Below, one piece after another: positions 19,753 to 33,100 of a DNA stretch of 64,000 bases (the first letter of the stretch is position 1; each line of letters starts with the position of its first letter). Origin of the DNA: Rhynchopus euleeides (taxonomy: Eukaryota; Euglenozoa; Diplonemea; Diplonemida; Diplonemidae). Where the stretch lies: assembly GCA_963210315.1 (NCBI GenBank), contig OY723305.1, positions 1-64,000 of the forward strand. Direction: 5' to 3'. The translations under genes and the position numbers were made by a program. The notes below the pieces were generated by a model that saw only the letters and a list, made by a program, of their open reading frames with translations, did no database searches and was not told the DNA's origin.

Positions 19753-20295
19753 AACCCGCAAACCCGCAATCCCGCAAACCCGCAAACCCGCAAACCCGCA
19801 AACCCGCAAACCCGCAAACCCGCAAACCCGCAAACCCGCAAACCCGCAAACCCGCAAACCCGCAAACCCGCAAACCCGCAAACCCGCAAACCCGCAAACC
19901 CGCAAACCCGCAAACCCGCAAACCCGCAAACCCGCAAACCCGCAAACCCGCAAACCCGCAAACCCGCAAACCCGCAAACCCGCAAACCCGCAAACCCGCA
20001 AACCCGCAAACCCGCAAACCCGCAAACCCGCAAACCCGCAAACCCGCAAACCCGCAAACCCGCAAACCCGCAAACCCGCAAACCCGCAAACCCGCAAACC
20101 CGCAAACCCGCAAACCCGCAAACCCGCAAACCCGCAAACCCGCAAACCCGCAAACCACAAACCCGCAAACCCGCAAACCCGCAAACCCGCAAACCCGCAA
20201 ACCCGCAAACCCGCAAACCCGCAAACCCGCAAACCCGCAAACCCGCAAACCCGCAAACCCGCAAACCCGCAAACCCGCAAACCCGCAAACCCGCA
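19753..20295. repeat. 8-bp repeat array B, about 68 units
   Basis: CCCGCAAA head-to-tail, with a CCCGCAAT unit at the start and an ACC-ACAAA variant near 20155. The left junction reads ATACAGTATAATAACCCGC; the right border is the 132-bp block. Confidence 0.97.
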
Positions 20296-20427
20296 CTAGA
20301 AATATAAGCACCCGTGTCGAACCATCCTGCGTCATAGCACAGGTGCAGTGAGGAATGCCGTCTCGTCTCCGGAGTGACCTCTAGCACCGGTGGGTTTGTT
20401 GCTAACCTGTGGCGGCCTTGTTGACTG
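20296..20427. repeat. 132-bp block following array B (copy 2)
   Basis: Identical to 18867-18998. Here it joins array C straight after TTGACTG. Confidence 0.9.
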
Positions 20428-20956
20428 CAAACCCGCAAACCCGCAAACCCGCAAACCCGCAAACCCGCAAACCCGCAAACCCGCAAACCCGCAAACCCGC
20501 AAACCCGCAAACCCGCAAACCCGCAAACCCGCAAACCCGCAAACCCGCAAACCCGCAAACCCGCAAACCCGCAAACCCGCAAACCCGCAAACCCGCAAAC
20601 CCGCAAACCTGCAAACCCGCAAACCCGCAAACCCGCAAACCCGCAAACCCGCAAACCCGCAAACCCGCAAACCCGCAAACCCGCAAACCCGCAAACCCGC
20701 AAACCCGCAAACCCGCAAACCCGCAAACCTGCAAACCCGCAAACCCGCAAACCCGCAAACCCGCAAACCCGCAAACCCGCAAACCCGCAAACCCGCAAAC
20801 CACAAACCCGCAAACCCGCAAACCCGCAAACCCGCAAACCCGCAAACCCGCAAACCCGCAAACCCGCAAACCCGCAAACCCGCAAACCCGCAAACCCGCA
20901 AACCCGCAAACCCGCAAACCCGCAAACCCGCAAACCCGCAAACCCGCAAACCCGCA
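20427..20956. repeat. 8-bp repeat array C, about 66 units
   Basis: CCCGCAAA with two CCTGC units (near 20608 and 20728) and one ACCACAAA unit near 20800. The ACCACAAA variant is shared with array B, so B and C are probably relatives. The right border is the Helitron start CGAGAAATGAGC. Confidence 0.97.
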
Positions 20957-21147
20957 CGAGAAATGAGCAAGCGTGTTGTTCAGGTGTGAACCTGTGTCGC
21001 GTCCCCCCCGCCCCCCCCCCCCCCACCCTTCCCTGCCTGCTCCCGCCCCTTGTTCATGTCTTTTGTTTGCAGCTCCGTCTTGTTCATGTGTTGTGTCATC
21101 TTGTACGTGCATCCACACACATCTCCCACACAGGAACCACACAAACT

Positions 21148-21516
21148 ATGTCGCATGCACGTCTGCGGACCATTGAGGAGTACGTCTCGGCCGGCTACCG
21201 CTTTTGCTGGGATGGCCCATGGATGTGGAATCCAGAAGGCACTCGTCGTTGCTCTGTGCCGCTGATGATCCAGAATGAACGTGCGGGCTTGCTTTTCGCT
21301 GGCGAGCAGATTCCTGGGGAAGAGGAGGAGGATGACAGTTCTGATTCAAGCGACAGAAGGCGGGCTGCTGCGTTTCGGAAGAGCCGTCGGGAATCCGATG
21401 CCTCAACAGGAAGGGCACTCCATCGCCCTAGCCGTTGCCAGTTCCGGAATTGCTGCTACACTTCTTCGTGGGGGGCGGACCGCCCACAACCGGTTCAAGA
21501 TTCCCCTCAACATTGA
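21148..21516 (+). pseudogene. Helitron ORF1 remnant, truncated by the internal deletion
   Basis: From ATG at 21148 the frame matches ORF1 of copies 2 and 3 (MSHARLRTIEEYVSAGYRF, then an acidic Glu/Asp/Ser run) up to 21389. After the deletion joint it continues in a frame unrelated to the helicase and stops at 21516. It lacks ORF1's C-terminal zinc fingers. Confidence 0.75.
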
Positions 21517-23641
21517 CCCTTCCGAATGTAACAAACTCTGTTCCTTGCCCACAGAGTTTGAGGACTTGATCAGAAAAACGTCACTGATTGTTTGGGATGA
21601 GGTGGTGATGGCAAGGAGGGAATGTGTTGAGATTGTGGATCGGTCCTGTCGGAGGGTGAGGCAGAATGAGGCACCCTTTGGTGGGATTGTGACAGTGCTT
21701 GGTGGTGACATCAAGCAAATTCTTCCGGTGCATGACACCAGGGAGGGGGCAATTGCAGCAACACTCCACATGTCCCCTCTCTGGCCTGAAATTCAGAAGA
21801 TAAGTTTGACCCAAATTATGAGGCAACAGGGTGACCTGGAATATGCACAGTTTTTGAGTGCAGTTGGGGATGGTTCCATGAATGAGGAAGATGGGACCAT
21901 AAACCTCTTCAGCAAGATGTATGTCAAGAACGTGTTTCCTTCCAGTGCTGCTGCAATCAGAAGAAAAAATGACAGTTGCCACTACTACAGCCAGGAAGAC
22001 CTGATTGAACACACCTTTCCAAATCTTTCGAAGAAGCAGAACAATCATCATGCTCCATCCTCCTTCTCCTCCTCATTCATTGGGAATGCAATGATCATGT
22101 GTCCAACAAACAGTGCACAGCGTGAGCTCAACCAAAAATGTCTGCAGAGGATGCCTGGGGAGGAGTTTCTCATTATCGGGCAGGACACCTGTGTTGAGGA
22201 GAATGTTCGTCCTGACCTTCTTGACAATGATGTGCTCAACCAAGTGGTGGTGACTGGAATCCCACTCCACACACTGCACCTCAAGGTTGGGGCACCTGTC
22301 ATGCTTCTGAAGAACTTGAATCCTCCAGGAGGGCTGTGTAATGGGACACGGCTGATCTTGAAGAGGATTACCCCTCTCAACCTTCTGTGTGTTCCGATTG
22401 ACAAACCTGACACCCTGGAAAGTGACTACATCTGCATCCCACGGGTCAAGAACGAACCAGATGCAAAAAAGGTTGGCTTTGCCATGAAGCGTGTCCAGTT
22501 TCCAGTTTCTCTTGCCTTTGCAAGCACAATCAACAAAGCACAGGGACAGACACTGGATCGGGTTGGGCTTGACCTGACTACAAACCAGTGCTTTGCACAT
22601 GGACAGCTGTATGTTGCCCTCAGCAGGTGCCGTTCGTCTGATGCTGTGAAGGTTGCTGTTCCTGTGAGTAAGATGACAGGAAAAATGTTCCCAATTCAGA
22701 ATCCTGTCTTCAAGGAGGTGCTTGATGTTGTGGGGAGGGAGGTGGAGGGGATATTTGCAAACCTGACTGATGCTGAGAAGGCAGCCATCAGAACAAAGTA
22801 CCAGACAATTTCGGATGCAGCTTACTCGGCTTCTGTTCATCAAAACTCTAACCTCCCTCCTCCAACTGCAGAAGCCTTGCAAAGAAATGCACCCCTCCCC
22901 AACACAGTGGCACACCTTGAGTTTGCTGAAGATGACGATGATGATGACGATGATGATGATGGCATGCCTTTTCCTCAGTATCATCTTCCTGACTCTAACC
23001 GCGACGGTGATCGACTGAGTTTTTTCCCCCCAAACCTGAAGAGAACAGGAGCACAGCTTGAAAGAACAACAGTCTCCCTTCGGGTCCGCCAGTTTCTGGC
23101 AGCTGCAGGGCTTCCCTGTACCGCCGTTGTTGACGTTCCTGGAGACGGTCATTGCTTTTACCACTCCCTTTTGTGCTACAGTCAAATCAGAAGAAGAGTT
23201 CCTGGGGTGGGGACGGCTGCCCTGGACCAACGGGCTTCCGCAAAGCTCCTTCGTGAACATGTCTGGAAGGATCCCTTTCCAGAGGGACTGAGACACTTGG
23301 TTTCAATTGCATCTTTTGTTCATTGGCAGGGCTTGGGTCTGGAATGTCAGAAAGGAGTCCAGGACTACTGCAACTTGCATCGAGTGATGAACTCGCCATT
23401 CTGGGCTGACAGCATTGCTGTGTATCTAACCGCTGTTGTTTTGCAGATCTGCATTGTTGTCATTCTCACAGAAGATGCAGACAATGGCCTTGGACAGAAG
23501 GTCAGTGAGCACAAATACAACACCCCGAAGGCAGCCAACACCTTTTACATTATTTGTGACAACAGCGTACACTTCTTGCAGTTCTCTGCATACGGATACA
23601 GCAAGGTTCAGCAGAGCCTTACAACAACTGTGTCTCCATGA
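21275..23641 (+). CDS. Helitron helicase C-terminal part plus OTU domain (deletion derivative)
   Basis: 788 codons. The first 38 are an out-of-frame leader from the ORF1 region; Helitron helicase sequence begins at GNPMPQQEG. Pif1-like motifs present are II (VWDEVVMA, DE at 108-109), III (GGDIKQILPV), IV-type segments, V (STINKAQGQTL, N420 onward) and VI (YVALSR, 446-451). Walker A is absent because the deletion joint lies just after its position. An Asp run follows, then an OTU cysteine-protease-like domain with DGHC (D624, C627) and NSVHFLQF (H766). The end reads TVSP, differing from copies 2 and 3. Without Walker A it should not hydrolyse ATP. Whether it is translated is unknown. Confidence 0.8.
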   Translation: MNVRACFSLASRFLGKRRRMTVLIQATEGGLLRFGRAVGNPMPQQEGHSIALAVASSGIAATLLRGGRTAHNRFKIPLNIDPSECNKLCSLPTEFEDLIRKTSLIVWDEVVMARRECVEIVDRSCRRVRQNEAPFGGIVTVLGGDIKQILPVHDTREGAIAATLHMSPLWPEIQKISLTQIMRQQGDLEYAQFLSAVGDGSMNEEDGTINLFSKMYVKNVFPSSAAAIRRKNDSCHYYSQEDLIEHTFPNLSKKQNNHHAPSSFSSSFIGNAMIMCPTNSAQRELNQKCLQRMPGEEFLIIGQDTCVEENVRPDLLDNDVLNQVVVTGIPLHTLHLKVGAPVMLLKNLNPPGGLCNGTRLILKRITPLNLLCVPIDKPDTLESDYICIPRVKNEPDAKKVGFAMKRVQFPVSLAFASTINKAQGQTLDRVGLDLTTNQCFAHGQLYVALSRCRSSDAVKVAVPVSKMTGKMFPIQNPVFKEVLDVVGREVEGIFANLTDAEKAAIRTKYQTISDAAYSASVHQNSNLPPPTAEALQRNAPLPNTVAHLEFAEDDDDDDDDDDGMPFPQYHLPDSNRDGDRLSFFPPNLKRTGAQLERTTVSLRVRQFLAAAGLPCTAVVDVPGDGHCFYHSLLCYSQIRRRVPGVGTAALDQRASAKLLREHVWKDPFPEGLRHLVSIASFVHWQGLGLECQKGVQDYCNLHRVMNSPFWADSIAVYLTAVVLQICIVVILTEDADNGLGQKVSEHKYNTPKAANTFYIICDNSVHFLQFSAYGYSKVQQSLTTTVSP

Positions 23642-24079
23642 TGGTCGGCCGCAAAACCAAAATCCCTAGCATCTCTTGCCTTCCCACATGTGCCACTATT
23701 GATTCATTCACCTGCTTTTCCCTGAAAGACGCTCCTAACCTGTGCCAAGCCTGCCGCGATGTGTGTACTCCTCCCAGGCTCGATCTAACACAGTCTTCAG
23801 GCACACAAACCACAACCGACAGAGAGACAGACTCTGCAGAAAAATTCATGAATCCGACAGAGACAGCAGCACCAACCCCGCCCCATCCTCTGACCCCAAC
23901 TCTTCCCCACATTGCCTTCCGATTGCATTGATTACGCAGGCACCACAACACACAGGCACACCTCCATGCATACACACAACAACACAGCACAGGAACCCTC
24001 AACCGGAACACTGAATATGCAAAAAAAAGGCGAAAAAGGCTGACATTCCCTTACGGATCCATATGGTCGTCCCCTACGT

Positions 24080-24156
24080 CTTTTTGCTCGTCCGATGTCG
24101 CAAGTGCTTGTTTTTGGCTCACCATTGTCACCGACATGCCGTACCGTCGGTTTTGA
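24080..24156. other. Junction between Helitron copy 1 and satellite array 1
   Basis: 77 bp that match neither copy 2's flank nor the satellite exactly. The part near GTCGGTTTTGAGGCCG resembles the satellite's GTCATCAGTTTTCTGGCCG, so this may be a diverged first unit. Confidence 0.45.
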
Positions 24157-27100
24157 GGCCGTTTTCGCCGCGGAAACGCTATAAAACTACTATGGGCGAT
24201 TTCCCTAAGGAATTTCCAACCAAAACGTTGGATTTCCCGATGGCACCCAACATGGACGGATTTTCGAGTGGCTGAAATCCGAAATTGTTTTCGGGGAGGT
24301 ACACCCCCCGGAAATTTCACCATCGAAGGAATTTTGCAGTTCTGAGCTGTTTCGAAAATATTGCCGACGTCACCAAAAACACGATTTTTGCAGGGATTTT
24401 TGGCTGGTTTGGTGAAACTCAGAGTTTTTATCAAAGTCGAACAGAATTCTGAGCAGAAAAGTGGCGGCCCCACTTACTTTTGGGATAGACGCGCTCCGTT
24501 CTTTACACGGTAAAGAAAATCGACAAAAAATTCGAAAAACAAAAAATGTTGCTAAAGGGTCACCCTAAAAACCTGGATTCCCACTATACATTATAGTAAC
24601 CACAGGGACCCCTGGCTGGGGGACCGATTTTTTATCTTCCACTAATTTCTGTGAAAACTGACCGACATTCCCGGGTCGCTACCCATACCTAGCGGAACGT
24701 GGTGGTGCGTTGTCATCAGTTTTCTGGCCGTTTTCGCCGCGGAAACGCTATAAAACTACTATGGGCGATTTCCCTAAGGAATTTCCAACCAAAACGTTGG
24801 ATTTCCCGATGGCACCCAACATGGACGGATTTTCGAGTGGCTGAAATCCGAAATTGTTTTCGGGGAGGTACACCCCCCGGAAATTTCACCATCGAAGGAA
24901 TTTTGCAGTTCTGAGCTGTTTCGAAAATATTGCCGACGTCACCAAAAACACGATTTTTGCAGGGATTTTTGGCTGGTTTGGTGAAACTCAGAGTTTTTAT
25001 CAAAGTCGAACAGAATTCTGAGCAGAAAAGTGGCGGCCCCACTTACTTTTGGGATAGACGCGCTCCGTTCTTTACACGGTAAAGAAAATCGACAAAAAAT
25101 TCGAAAAACAAAAAATGTTGCTAAAGGGTCACCCTAAAAACCTGGATTCCCACTATACATTATAGTAACCACAGGGACCCCTGGCTGGGGGACCGATTTT
25201 TTATCTTCCACTAATTTCTGTGAAAACTGACCGACATTCCCGGGTCGCTACCCATACCTAGCGGAACGTGGTGGTGCGTTGTCATCAGTTTTCTGGCCGT
25301 TTTCGCCGCGGAAACGCTATAAAACTACTATGGGCGATTTCCCTAAGGAATTTCCAACCAAAACGTTGGATTTCCCGATGGCACCCAACATGGACGGATT
25401 TTCGAGTGGCTGAAATCCGAAATTGTTTTCGGGGAGGTACACCCCCCGGAAATTTCACCATCGAAGGAATTTTGCAGTTCTGAGCTGTTTCGAAAATATT
25501 GCCGACGTCACCAAAAACACGATTTTTGCAGGGATTTTTGGCTGGTTTGGTGAAACTCAGAGTTTTTATCAAAGTCGAACAGAATTCTGAGCAGAAAAGT
25601 GGCGGCCCCACTTACTTTTGGGATAGACGCGCTCCGTTCTTTACACGGTAAAGAAAATCGACAAAAAATTCGAAAAACAAAAAATGTTGCTAAAGGGTCA
25701 CCCTAAAAACCTGGATTCCCACTATACATTATAGTAACCACAGGGACCCCTGGCTGGGGGACCGATTTTTTATCTTCCACTAATTTCTGTGAAAACTGAC
25801 CGACATTCCCGGGTCGCTACCCATACCTAGCGGAACGTGGTGGTGCGTTGTCATCAGTTTTCTGGCCGTTTTCGCCGCGGAAACGCTATAAAACTACTAT
25901 GGGCGATTTCCCTAAGGAATTTCCAACCAAAACGTTGGATTTCCCGATGGCACCCAACATGGACGGATTTTCGAGTGGCTGAAATCCGAAATTGTTTTCG
26001 GGGAGGTACACCCCCCGGAAATTTCACCATCGAAGGAATTTTGCAGTTCTGAGCTGTTTCGAAAATATTGCCGACGTCACCAAAAACACGATTTTTGCAG
26101 GGATTTTTGGCTGGTTTGGTGAAACTCAGAGTTTTTATCAAAGTCGAACAGAATTCTGAGCAGAAAAGTGGCGGCCCCACTTACTTTTGGGATAGACGCG
26201 CTCCGTTCTTTACACGGTAAAGAAAATCGACAAAAAATTCGAAAAACAAAAAATGTTGCTAAAGGGTCACCCTAAAAACCTGGATTCCCACTATACATTA
26301 TAGTAACCACAGGGACCCCTGGCTGGGGGACCGATTTTTTATCTTCCACTAATTTCTGTGAAAACTGACCGACATTCCCGGGTCGCTACCCATACCTAGC
26401 GGAACGTGGTGGTGCGTTGTCATCAGTTTTCTGGCCGTTTTCGCCGCGGAAACGCTATAAAACTACTATGGGCGATTTCCCTAAGGAATTTCCAACCAAA
26501 ACGTTGGATTTCCCGATGGCACCCAACATGGACGGATTTTCGAGTGGCTGAAATCCGAAATTGTTTTCGGGGAGGTACACCCCCCGGAAATTTCACCATC
26601 GAAGGAATTTTGCAGTTCTGAGCTGTTTCGAAAATATTGCCGACGTCACCAAAAACACGATTTTTGCAGGGATTTTTGGCTGGTTTGGTGAAACTCAGAG
26701 TTTTTATCAAAGTCGAACAGAATTCTGAGCAGAAAAGTGGCGGCCCCACTTACTTTTGGGATAGACGCGCTCCGTTCTTTACACGGTAAAGAAAATCGAC
26801 AAAAAATTCGAAAAACAAAAAATGTTGCTAAAGGGTCACCCTAAAAACCTGGATTCCCACTATACATTATAGTAACCACAGGGACCCCTGGCTGGGGGAC
26901 CGATTTTTTATCTTCCACTAATTTCTGTGAAAACTGACCGACATTCCCGGGTCGCTACCCATACCTAGCGGAACGTGGTGGTGCGTTGTCATCAGTTTTC
27001 TGGCCGTTTTCGCCGCGGAAACGCTATAAAACTACTATGGGCGATTTCCCTAAGGAATTTCCAACCAAAACGTTGGATTTCCCGATGGCACCCAACATGG

Positions 27101-30100
27101 ACGGATTTTCGAGTGGCTGAAATCCGAAATTGTTTTCGGGGAGGTACACCCCCCGGAAATTTCACCATCGAAGGAATTTTGCAGTTCTGAGCTGTTTCGA
27201 AAATATTGCCGACGTCACCAAAAACACGATTTTTGCAGGGATTTTTGGCTGGTTTGGTGAAACTCAGAGTTTTTATCAAAGTCGAACAGAATTCTGAGCA
27301 GAAAAGTGGCGGCCCCACTTACTTTTGGGATAGACGCGCTCCGTTCTTTACACGGTAAAGAAAATCGACAAAAAATTCGAAAAACAAAAAATGTTGCTAA
27401 AGGGTCACCCTAAAAACCTGGATTCCCACTATACATTATAGTAACCACAGGGACCCCTGGCTGGGGGACCGATTTTTTATCTTCCACTAATTTCTGTGAA
27501 AACTGACCGACATTCCCGGGTCGCTACCCATACCTAGCGGAACGTGGTGGTGCGTTGTCATCAGTTTTCTGGCCGTTTTCGCCGCGGAAACGCTATAAAA
27601 CTACTATGGGCGATTTCCCTAAGGAATTTCCAACCAAAACGTTGGATTTCCCGATGGCACCCAACATGGACGGATTTTCGAGTGGCTGAAATCCGAAATT
27701 GTTTTCGGGGAGGTACACCCCCCGGAAATTTCACCATCGAAGGAATTTTGCAGTTCTGAGCTGTTTCGAAAATATTGCCGACGTCACCAAAAACACGATT
27801 TTTGCAGGGATTTTTGGCTGGTTTGGTGAAACTCAGAGTTTTTATCAAAGTCGAACAGAATTCTGAGCAGAAAAGTGGCGGCCCCACTTACTTTTGGGAT
27901 AGACGCGCTCCGTTCTTTACACGGTAAAGAAAATCGACAAAAAATTCGAAAAACAAAAAATGTTGCTAAAGGGTCACCCTAAAAACCTGGATTCCCACTA
28001 TACATTATAGTAACCACAGGGACCCCTGGCTGGGGGACCGATTTTTTATCTTCCACTAATTTCTGTGAAAACTGACCGACATTCCCGGGTCGCTACCCAT
28101 ACCTAGCGGAACGTGGTGGTGCGTTGTCATCAGTTTTCTGGCCGTTTTCGCCGCGGAAACGCTATAAAACTACTATGGGCGATTTCCCTAAGGAATTTCC
28201 AACCAAAACGTTGGATTTCCCGATGGCACCCAACATGGACGGATTTTCGAGTGGCTGAAATCCGAAATTGTTTTCGGGGAGGTACACCCCCCGGAAATTT
28301 CACCATCGAAGGAATTTTGCAGTTCTGAGCTGTTTCGAAAATATTGCCGACGTCACCAAAAACACGATTTTTGCAGGGATTTTTGGCTGGTTTGGTGAAA
28401 CTCAGAGTTTTTATCAAAGTCGAACAGAATTCTGAGCAGAAAAGTGGCGGCCCCACTTACTTTTGGGATAGACGCGCTCCGTTCTTTACACGGTAAAGAA
28501 AATCGACAAAAAATTCGAAAAACAAAAAATGTTGCTAAAGGGTCACCCTAAAAACCTGGATTCCCACTATACATTATAGTAACCACAGGGACCCCTGGCT
28601 GGGGGACCGATTTTTTATCTTCCACTAATTTCTGTGAAAACTGACCGACATTCCCGGGTCGCTACCCATACCTAGCGGAACGTGGTGGTGCGTTGTCATC
28701 AGTTTTCTGGCCGTTTTCGCCGCGGAAACGCTATAAAACTACTATGGGCGATTTCCCTAAGGAATTTCCAACCAAAACGTTGGATTTCCCGATGGCACCC
28801 AACATGGACGGATTTTCGAGTGGCTGAAATCCGAAATTGTTTTCGGGGAGGTACACCCCCCGGAAATTTCACCATCGAAGGAATTTTGCAGTTCTGAGCT
28901 GTTTCGAAAATATTGCCGACGTCACCAAAAACACGATTTTTGCAGGGATTTTTGGCTGGTTTGGTGAAACTCAGAGTTTTTATCAAAGTCGAACAGAATT
29001 CTGAGCAGAAAAGTGGCGGCCCCACTTACTTTTGGGATAGACGCGCTCCGTTCTTTACACGGTAAAGAAAATCGACAAAAAATTCGAAAAACAAAAAATG
29101 TTGCTAAAGGGTCACCCTAAAAACCTGGATTCCCACTATACATTATAGTAACCACAGGGACCCCTGGCTGGGGGACCGATTTTTTATCTTCCACTAATTT
29201 CTGTGAAAACTGACCGACATTCCCGGGTCGCTACCCATACCTAGCGGAACGTGGTGGTGCGTTGTCATCAGTTTTCTGGCCGTTTTCGCCGCGGAAACGC
29301 TATAAAACTACTATGGGCGATTTCCCTAAGGAATTTCCAACCAAAACGTTGGATTTCCCGATGGCACCCAACATGGACGGATTTTCGAGTGGCTGAAATC
29401 CGAAATTGTTTTCGGGGAGGTACACCCCCCGGAAATTTCACCATCGAAGGAATTTTGCAGTTCTGAGCTGTTTCGAAAATATTGCCGACGTCACCAAAAA
29501 CACGATTTTTGCAGGGATTTTTGGCTGGTTTGGTGAAACTCAGAGTTTTTATCAAAGTCGAACAGAATTCTGAGCAGAAAAGTGGCGGCCCCACTTACTT
29601 TTGGGATAGACGCGCTCCGTTCTTTACACGGTAAAGAAAATCGACAAAAAATTCGAAAAACAAAAAATGTTGCTAAAGGGTCACCCTAAAAACCTGGATT
29701 CCCACTATACATTATAGTAACCACAGGGACCCCTGGCTGGGGGACCGATTTTTTATCTTCCACTAATTTCTGTGAAAACTGACCGACATTCCCGGGTCGC
29801 TACCCATACCTAGCGGAACGTGGTGGTGCGTTGTCATCAGTTTTCTGGCCGTTTTCGCCGCGGAAACGCTATAAAACTACTATGGGCGATTTCCCTAAGG
29901 AATTTCCAACCAAAACGTTGGATTTCCCGATGGCACCCAACATGGACGGATTTTCGAGTGGCTGAAATCCGAAATTGTTTTCGGGGAGGTACACCCCCCG
30001 GAAATTTCACCATCGAAGGAATTTTGCAGTTCTGAGCTGTTTCGAAAATATTGCCGACGTCACCAAAAACACGATTTTTGCAGGGATTTTTGGCTGGTTT

Positions 30101-33100
30101 GGTGAAACTCAGAGTTTTTATCAAAGTCGAACAGAATTCTGAGCAGAAAAGTGGCGGCCCCACTTACTTTTGGGATAGACGCGCTCCGTTCTTTACACGG
30201 TAAAGAAAATCGACAAAAAATTCGAAAAACAAAAAATGTTGCTAAAGGGTCACCCTAAAAACCTGGATTCCCACTATACATTATAGTAACCACAGGGACC
30301 CCTGGCTGGGGGACCGATTTTTTATCTTCCACTAATTTCTGTGAAAACTGACCGACATTCCCGGGTCGCTACCCATACCTAGCGGAACGTGGTGGTGCGT
30401 TGTCATCAGTTTTCTGGCCGTTTTCGCCGCGGAAACGCTATAAAACTACTATGGGCGATTTCCCTAAGGAATTTCCAACCAAAACGTTGGATTTCCCGAT
30501 GGCACCCAACATGGACGGATTTTCGAGTGGCTGAAATCCGAAATTGTTTTCGGGGAGGTACACCCCCCGGAAATTTCACCATCGAAGGAATTTTGCAGTT
30601 CTGAGCTGTTTCGAAAATATTGCCGACGTCACCAAAAACACGATTTTTGCAGGGATTTTTGGCTGGTTTGGTGAAACTCAGAGTTTTTATCAAAGTCGAA
30701 CAGAATTCTGAGCAGAAAAGTGGCGGCCCCACTTACTTTTGGGATAGACGCGCTCCGTTCTTTACACGGTAAAGAAAATCGACAAAAAATTCGAAAAACA
30801 AAAAATGTTGCTAAAGGGTCACCCTAAAAACCTGGATTCCCACTATACATTATAGTAACCACAGGGACCCCTGGCTGGGGGACCGATTTTTTATCTTCCA
30901 CTAATTTCTGTGAAAACTGACCGACATTCCCGGGTCGCTACCCATACCTAGCGGAACGTGGTGGTGCGTTGTCATCAGTTTTCTGGCCGTTTTCGCCGCG
31001 GAAACGCTATAAAACTACTATGGGCGATTTCCCTAAGGAATTTCCAACCAAAACGTTGGATTTCCCGATGGCACCCAACATGGACGGATTTTCGAGTGGC
31101 TGAAATCCGAAATTGTTTTCGGGGAGGTACACCCCCCGGAAATTTCACCATCGAAGGAATTTTGCAGTTCTGAGCTGTTTCGAAAATATTGCCGACGTCA
31201 CCAAAAACACGATTTTTGCAGGGATTTTTGGCTGGTTTGGTGAAACTCAGAGTTTTTATCAAAGTCGAACAGAATTCTGAGCAGAAAAGTGGCGGCCCCA
31301 CTTACTTTTGGGATAGACGCGCTCCGTTCTTTACACGGTAAAGAAAATCGACAAAAAATTCGAAAAACAAAAAATGTTGCTAAAGGGTCACCCTAAAAAC
31401 CTGGATTCCCACTATACATTATAGTAACCACAGGGACCCCTGGCTGGGGGACCGATTTTTTATCTTCCACTAATTTCTGTGAAAACTGACCGACATTCCC
31501 GGGTCGCTACCCATACCTAGCGGAACGTGGTGGTGCGTTGTCATCAGTTTTCTGGCCGTTTTCGCCGCGGAAACGCTATAAAACTACTATGGGCGATTTC
31601 CCTAAGGAATTTCCAACCAAAACGTTGGATTTCCCGATGGCACCCAACATGGACGGATTTTCGAGTGGCTGAAATCCGAAATTGTTTTCGGGGAGGTACA
31701 CCCCCCGGAAATTTCACCATCGAAGGAATTTTGCAGTTCTGAGCTGTTTCGAAAATATTGCCGACGTCACCAAAAACACGATTTTTGCAGGGATTTTTGG
31801 CTGGTTTGGTGAAACTCAGAGTTTTTATCAAAGTCGAACAGAATTCTGAGCAGAAAAGTGGCGGCCCCACTTACTTTTGGGATAGACGCGCTCCGTTCTT
31901 TACACGGTAAAGAAAATCGACAAAAAATTCGAAAAACAAAAAATGTTGCTAAAGGGTCACCCTAAAAACCTGGATTCCCACTATACATTATAGTAACCAC
32001 AGGGACCCCTGGCTGGGGGACCGATTTTTTATCTTCCACTAATTTCTGTGAAAACTGACCGACATTCCCGGGTCGCTACCCATACCTAGCGGAACGTGGT
32101 GGTGCGTTGTCATCAGTTTTCTGGCCGTTTTCGCCGCGGAAACGCTATAAAACTACTATGGGCGATTTCCCTAAGGAATTTCCAACCAAAACGTTGGATT
32201 TCCCGATGGCACCCAACATGGACGGATTTTCGAGTGGCTGAAATCCGAAATTGTTTTCGGGGAGGTACACCCCCCGGAAATTTCACCATCGAAGGAATTT
32301 TGCAGTTCTGAGCTGTTTCGAAAATATTGCCGACGTCACCAAAAACACGATTTTTGCAGGGATTTTTGGCTGGTTTGGTGAAACTCAGAGTTTTTATCAA
32401 AGTCGAACAGAATTCTGAGCAGAAAAGTGGCGGCCCCACTTACTTTTGGGATAGACGCGCTCCGTTCTTTACACGGTAAAGAAAATCGACAAAAAATTCG
32501 AAAAACAAAAAATGTTGCTAAAGGGTCACCCTAAAAACCTGGATTCCCACTATACATTATAGTAACCACAGGGACCCCTGGCTGGGGGACCGATTTTTTA
32601 TCTTCCACTAATTTCTGTGAAAACTGACCGACATTCCCGGGTCGCTACCCATACCTAGCGGAACGTGGTGGTGCGTTGTCATCAGTTTTCTGGCCGTTTT
32701 CGCCGCGGAAACGCTATAAAACTACTATGGGCGATTTCCCTAAGGAATTTCCAACCAAAACGTTGGATTTCCCGATGGCACCCAACATGGACGGATTTTC
32801 GAGTGGCTGAAATCCGAAATTGTTTTCGGGGAGGTACACCCCCCGGAAATTTCACCATCGAAGGAATTTTGCAGTTCTGAGCTGTTTCGAAAATATTGCC
32901 GACGTCACCAAAAACACGATTTTTGCAGGGATTTTTGGCTGGTTTGGTGAAACTCAGAGTTTTTATCAAAGTCGAACAGAATTCTGAGCAGAAAAGTGGC
33001 GGCCCCACTTACTTTTGGGATAGACGCGCTCCGTTCTTTACACGGTAAAGAAAATCGACAAAAAATTCGAAAAACAAAAAATGTTGCTAAAGGGTCACCC

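Larger units (their letters stand above)
20957..24079 (+). mobile_element. Helitron copy 1, internally deleted (about 3.1 kb)
   Basis: The left 433 bp match copies 2 and 3, then sequence equivalent to 40414-45993 (about 5.58 kb) is missing. Helicase and OTU coding sequence follow, up to the shared right limit CCCCTACGT. Compared with copies 2 and 3 it retains a 312-bp segment (22535-22846) holding helicase motifs V and VI. It has no Rep domain or Walker A, so it could not move by itself. Canonical Helitron ends (5' TC, 3' CTRR with hairpin) were not found; borders are set by comparing copies. Confidence 0.85.

Noticed and set aside
17944-20956. CRISPR array
   Set aside because: No spacers: the repeats are contiguous 8-mers, in a eukaryotic context.
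20957-20990. Canonical Helitron 5' TC end and 3' CTRR plus hairpin
   Set aside because: Neither was found at the copy borders, so the ends are given only as limits of similarity between copies.
22073-23296. Minus-strand frame of 407 codons opposite the helicase-OTU gene
   Set aside because: Antisense shadow of a well-supported plus-strand gene.
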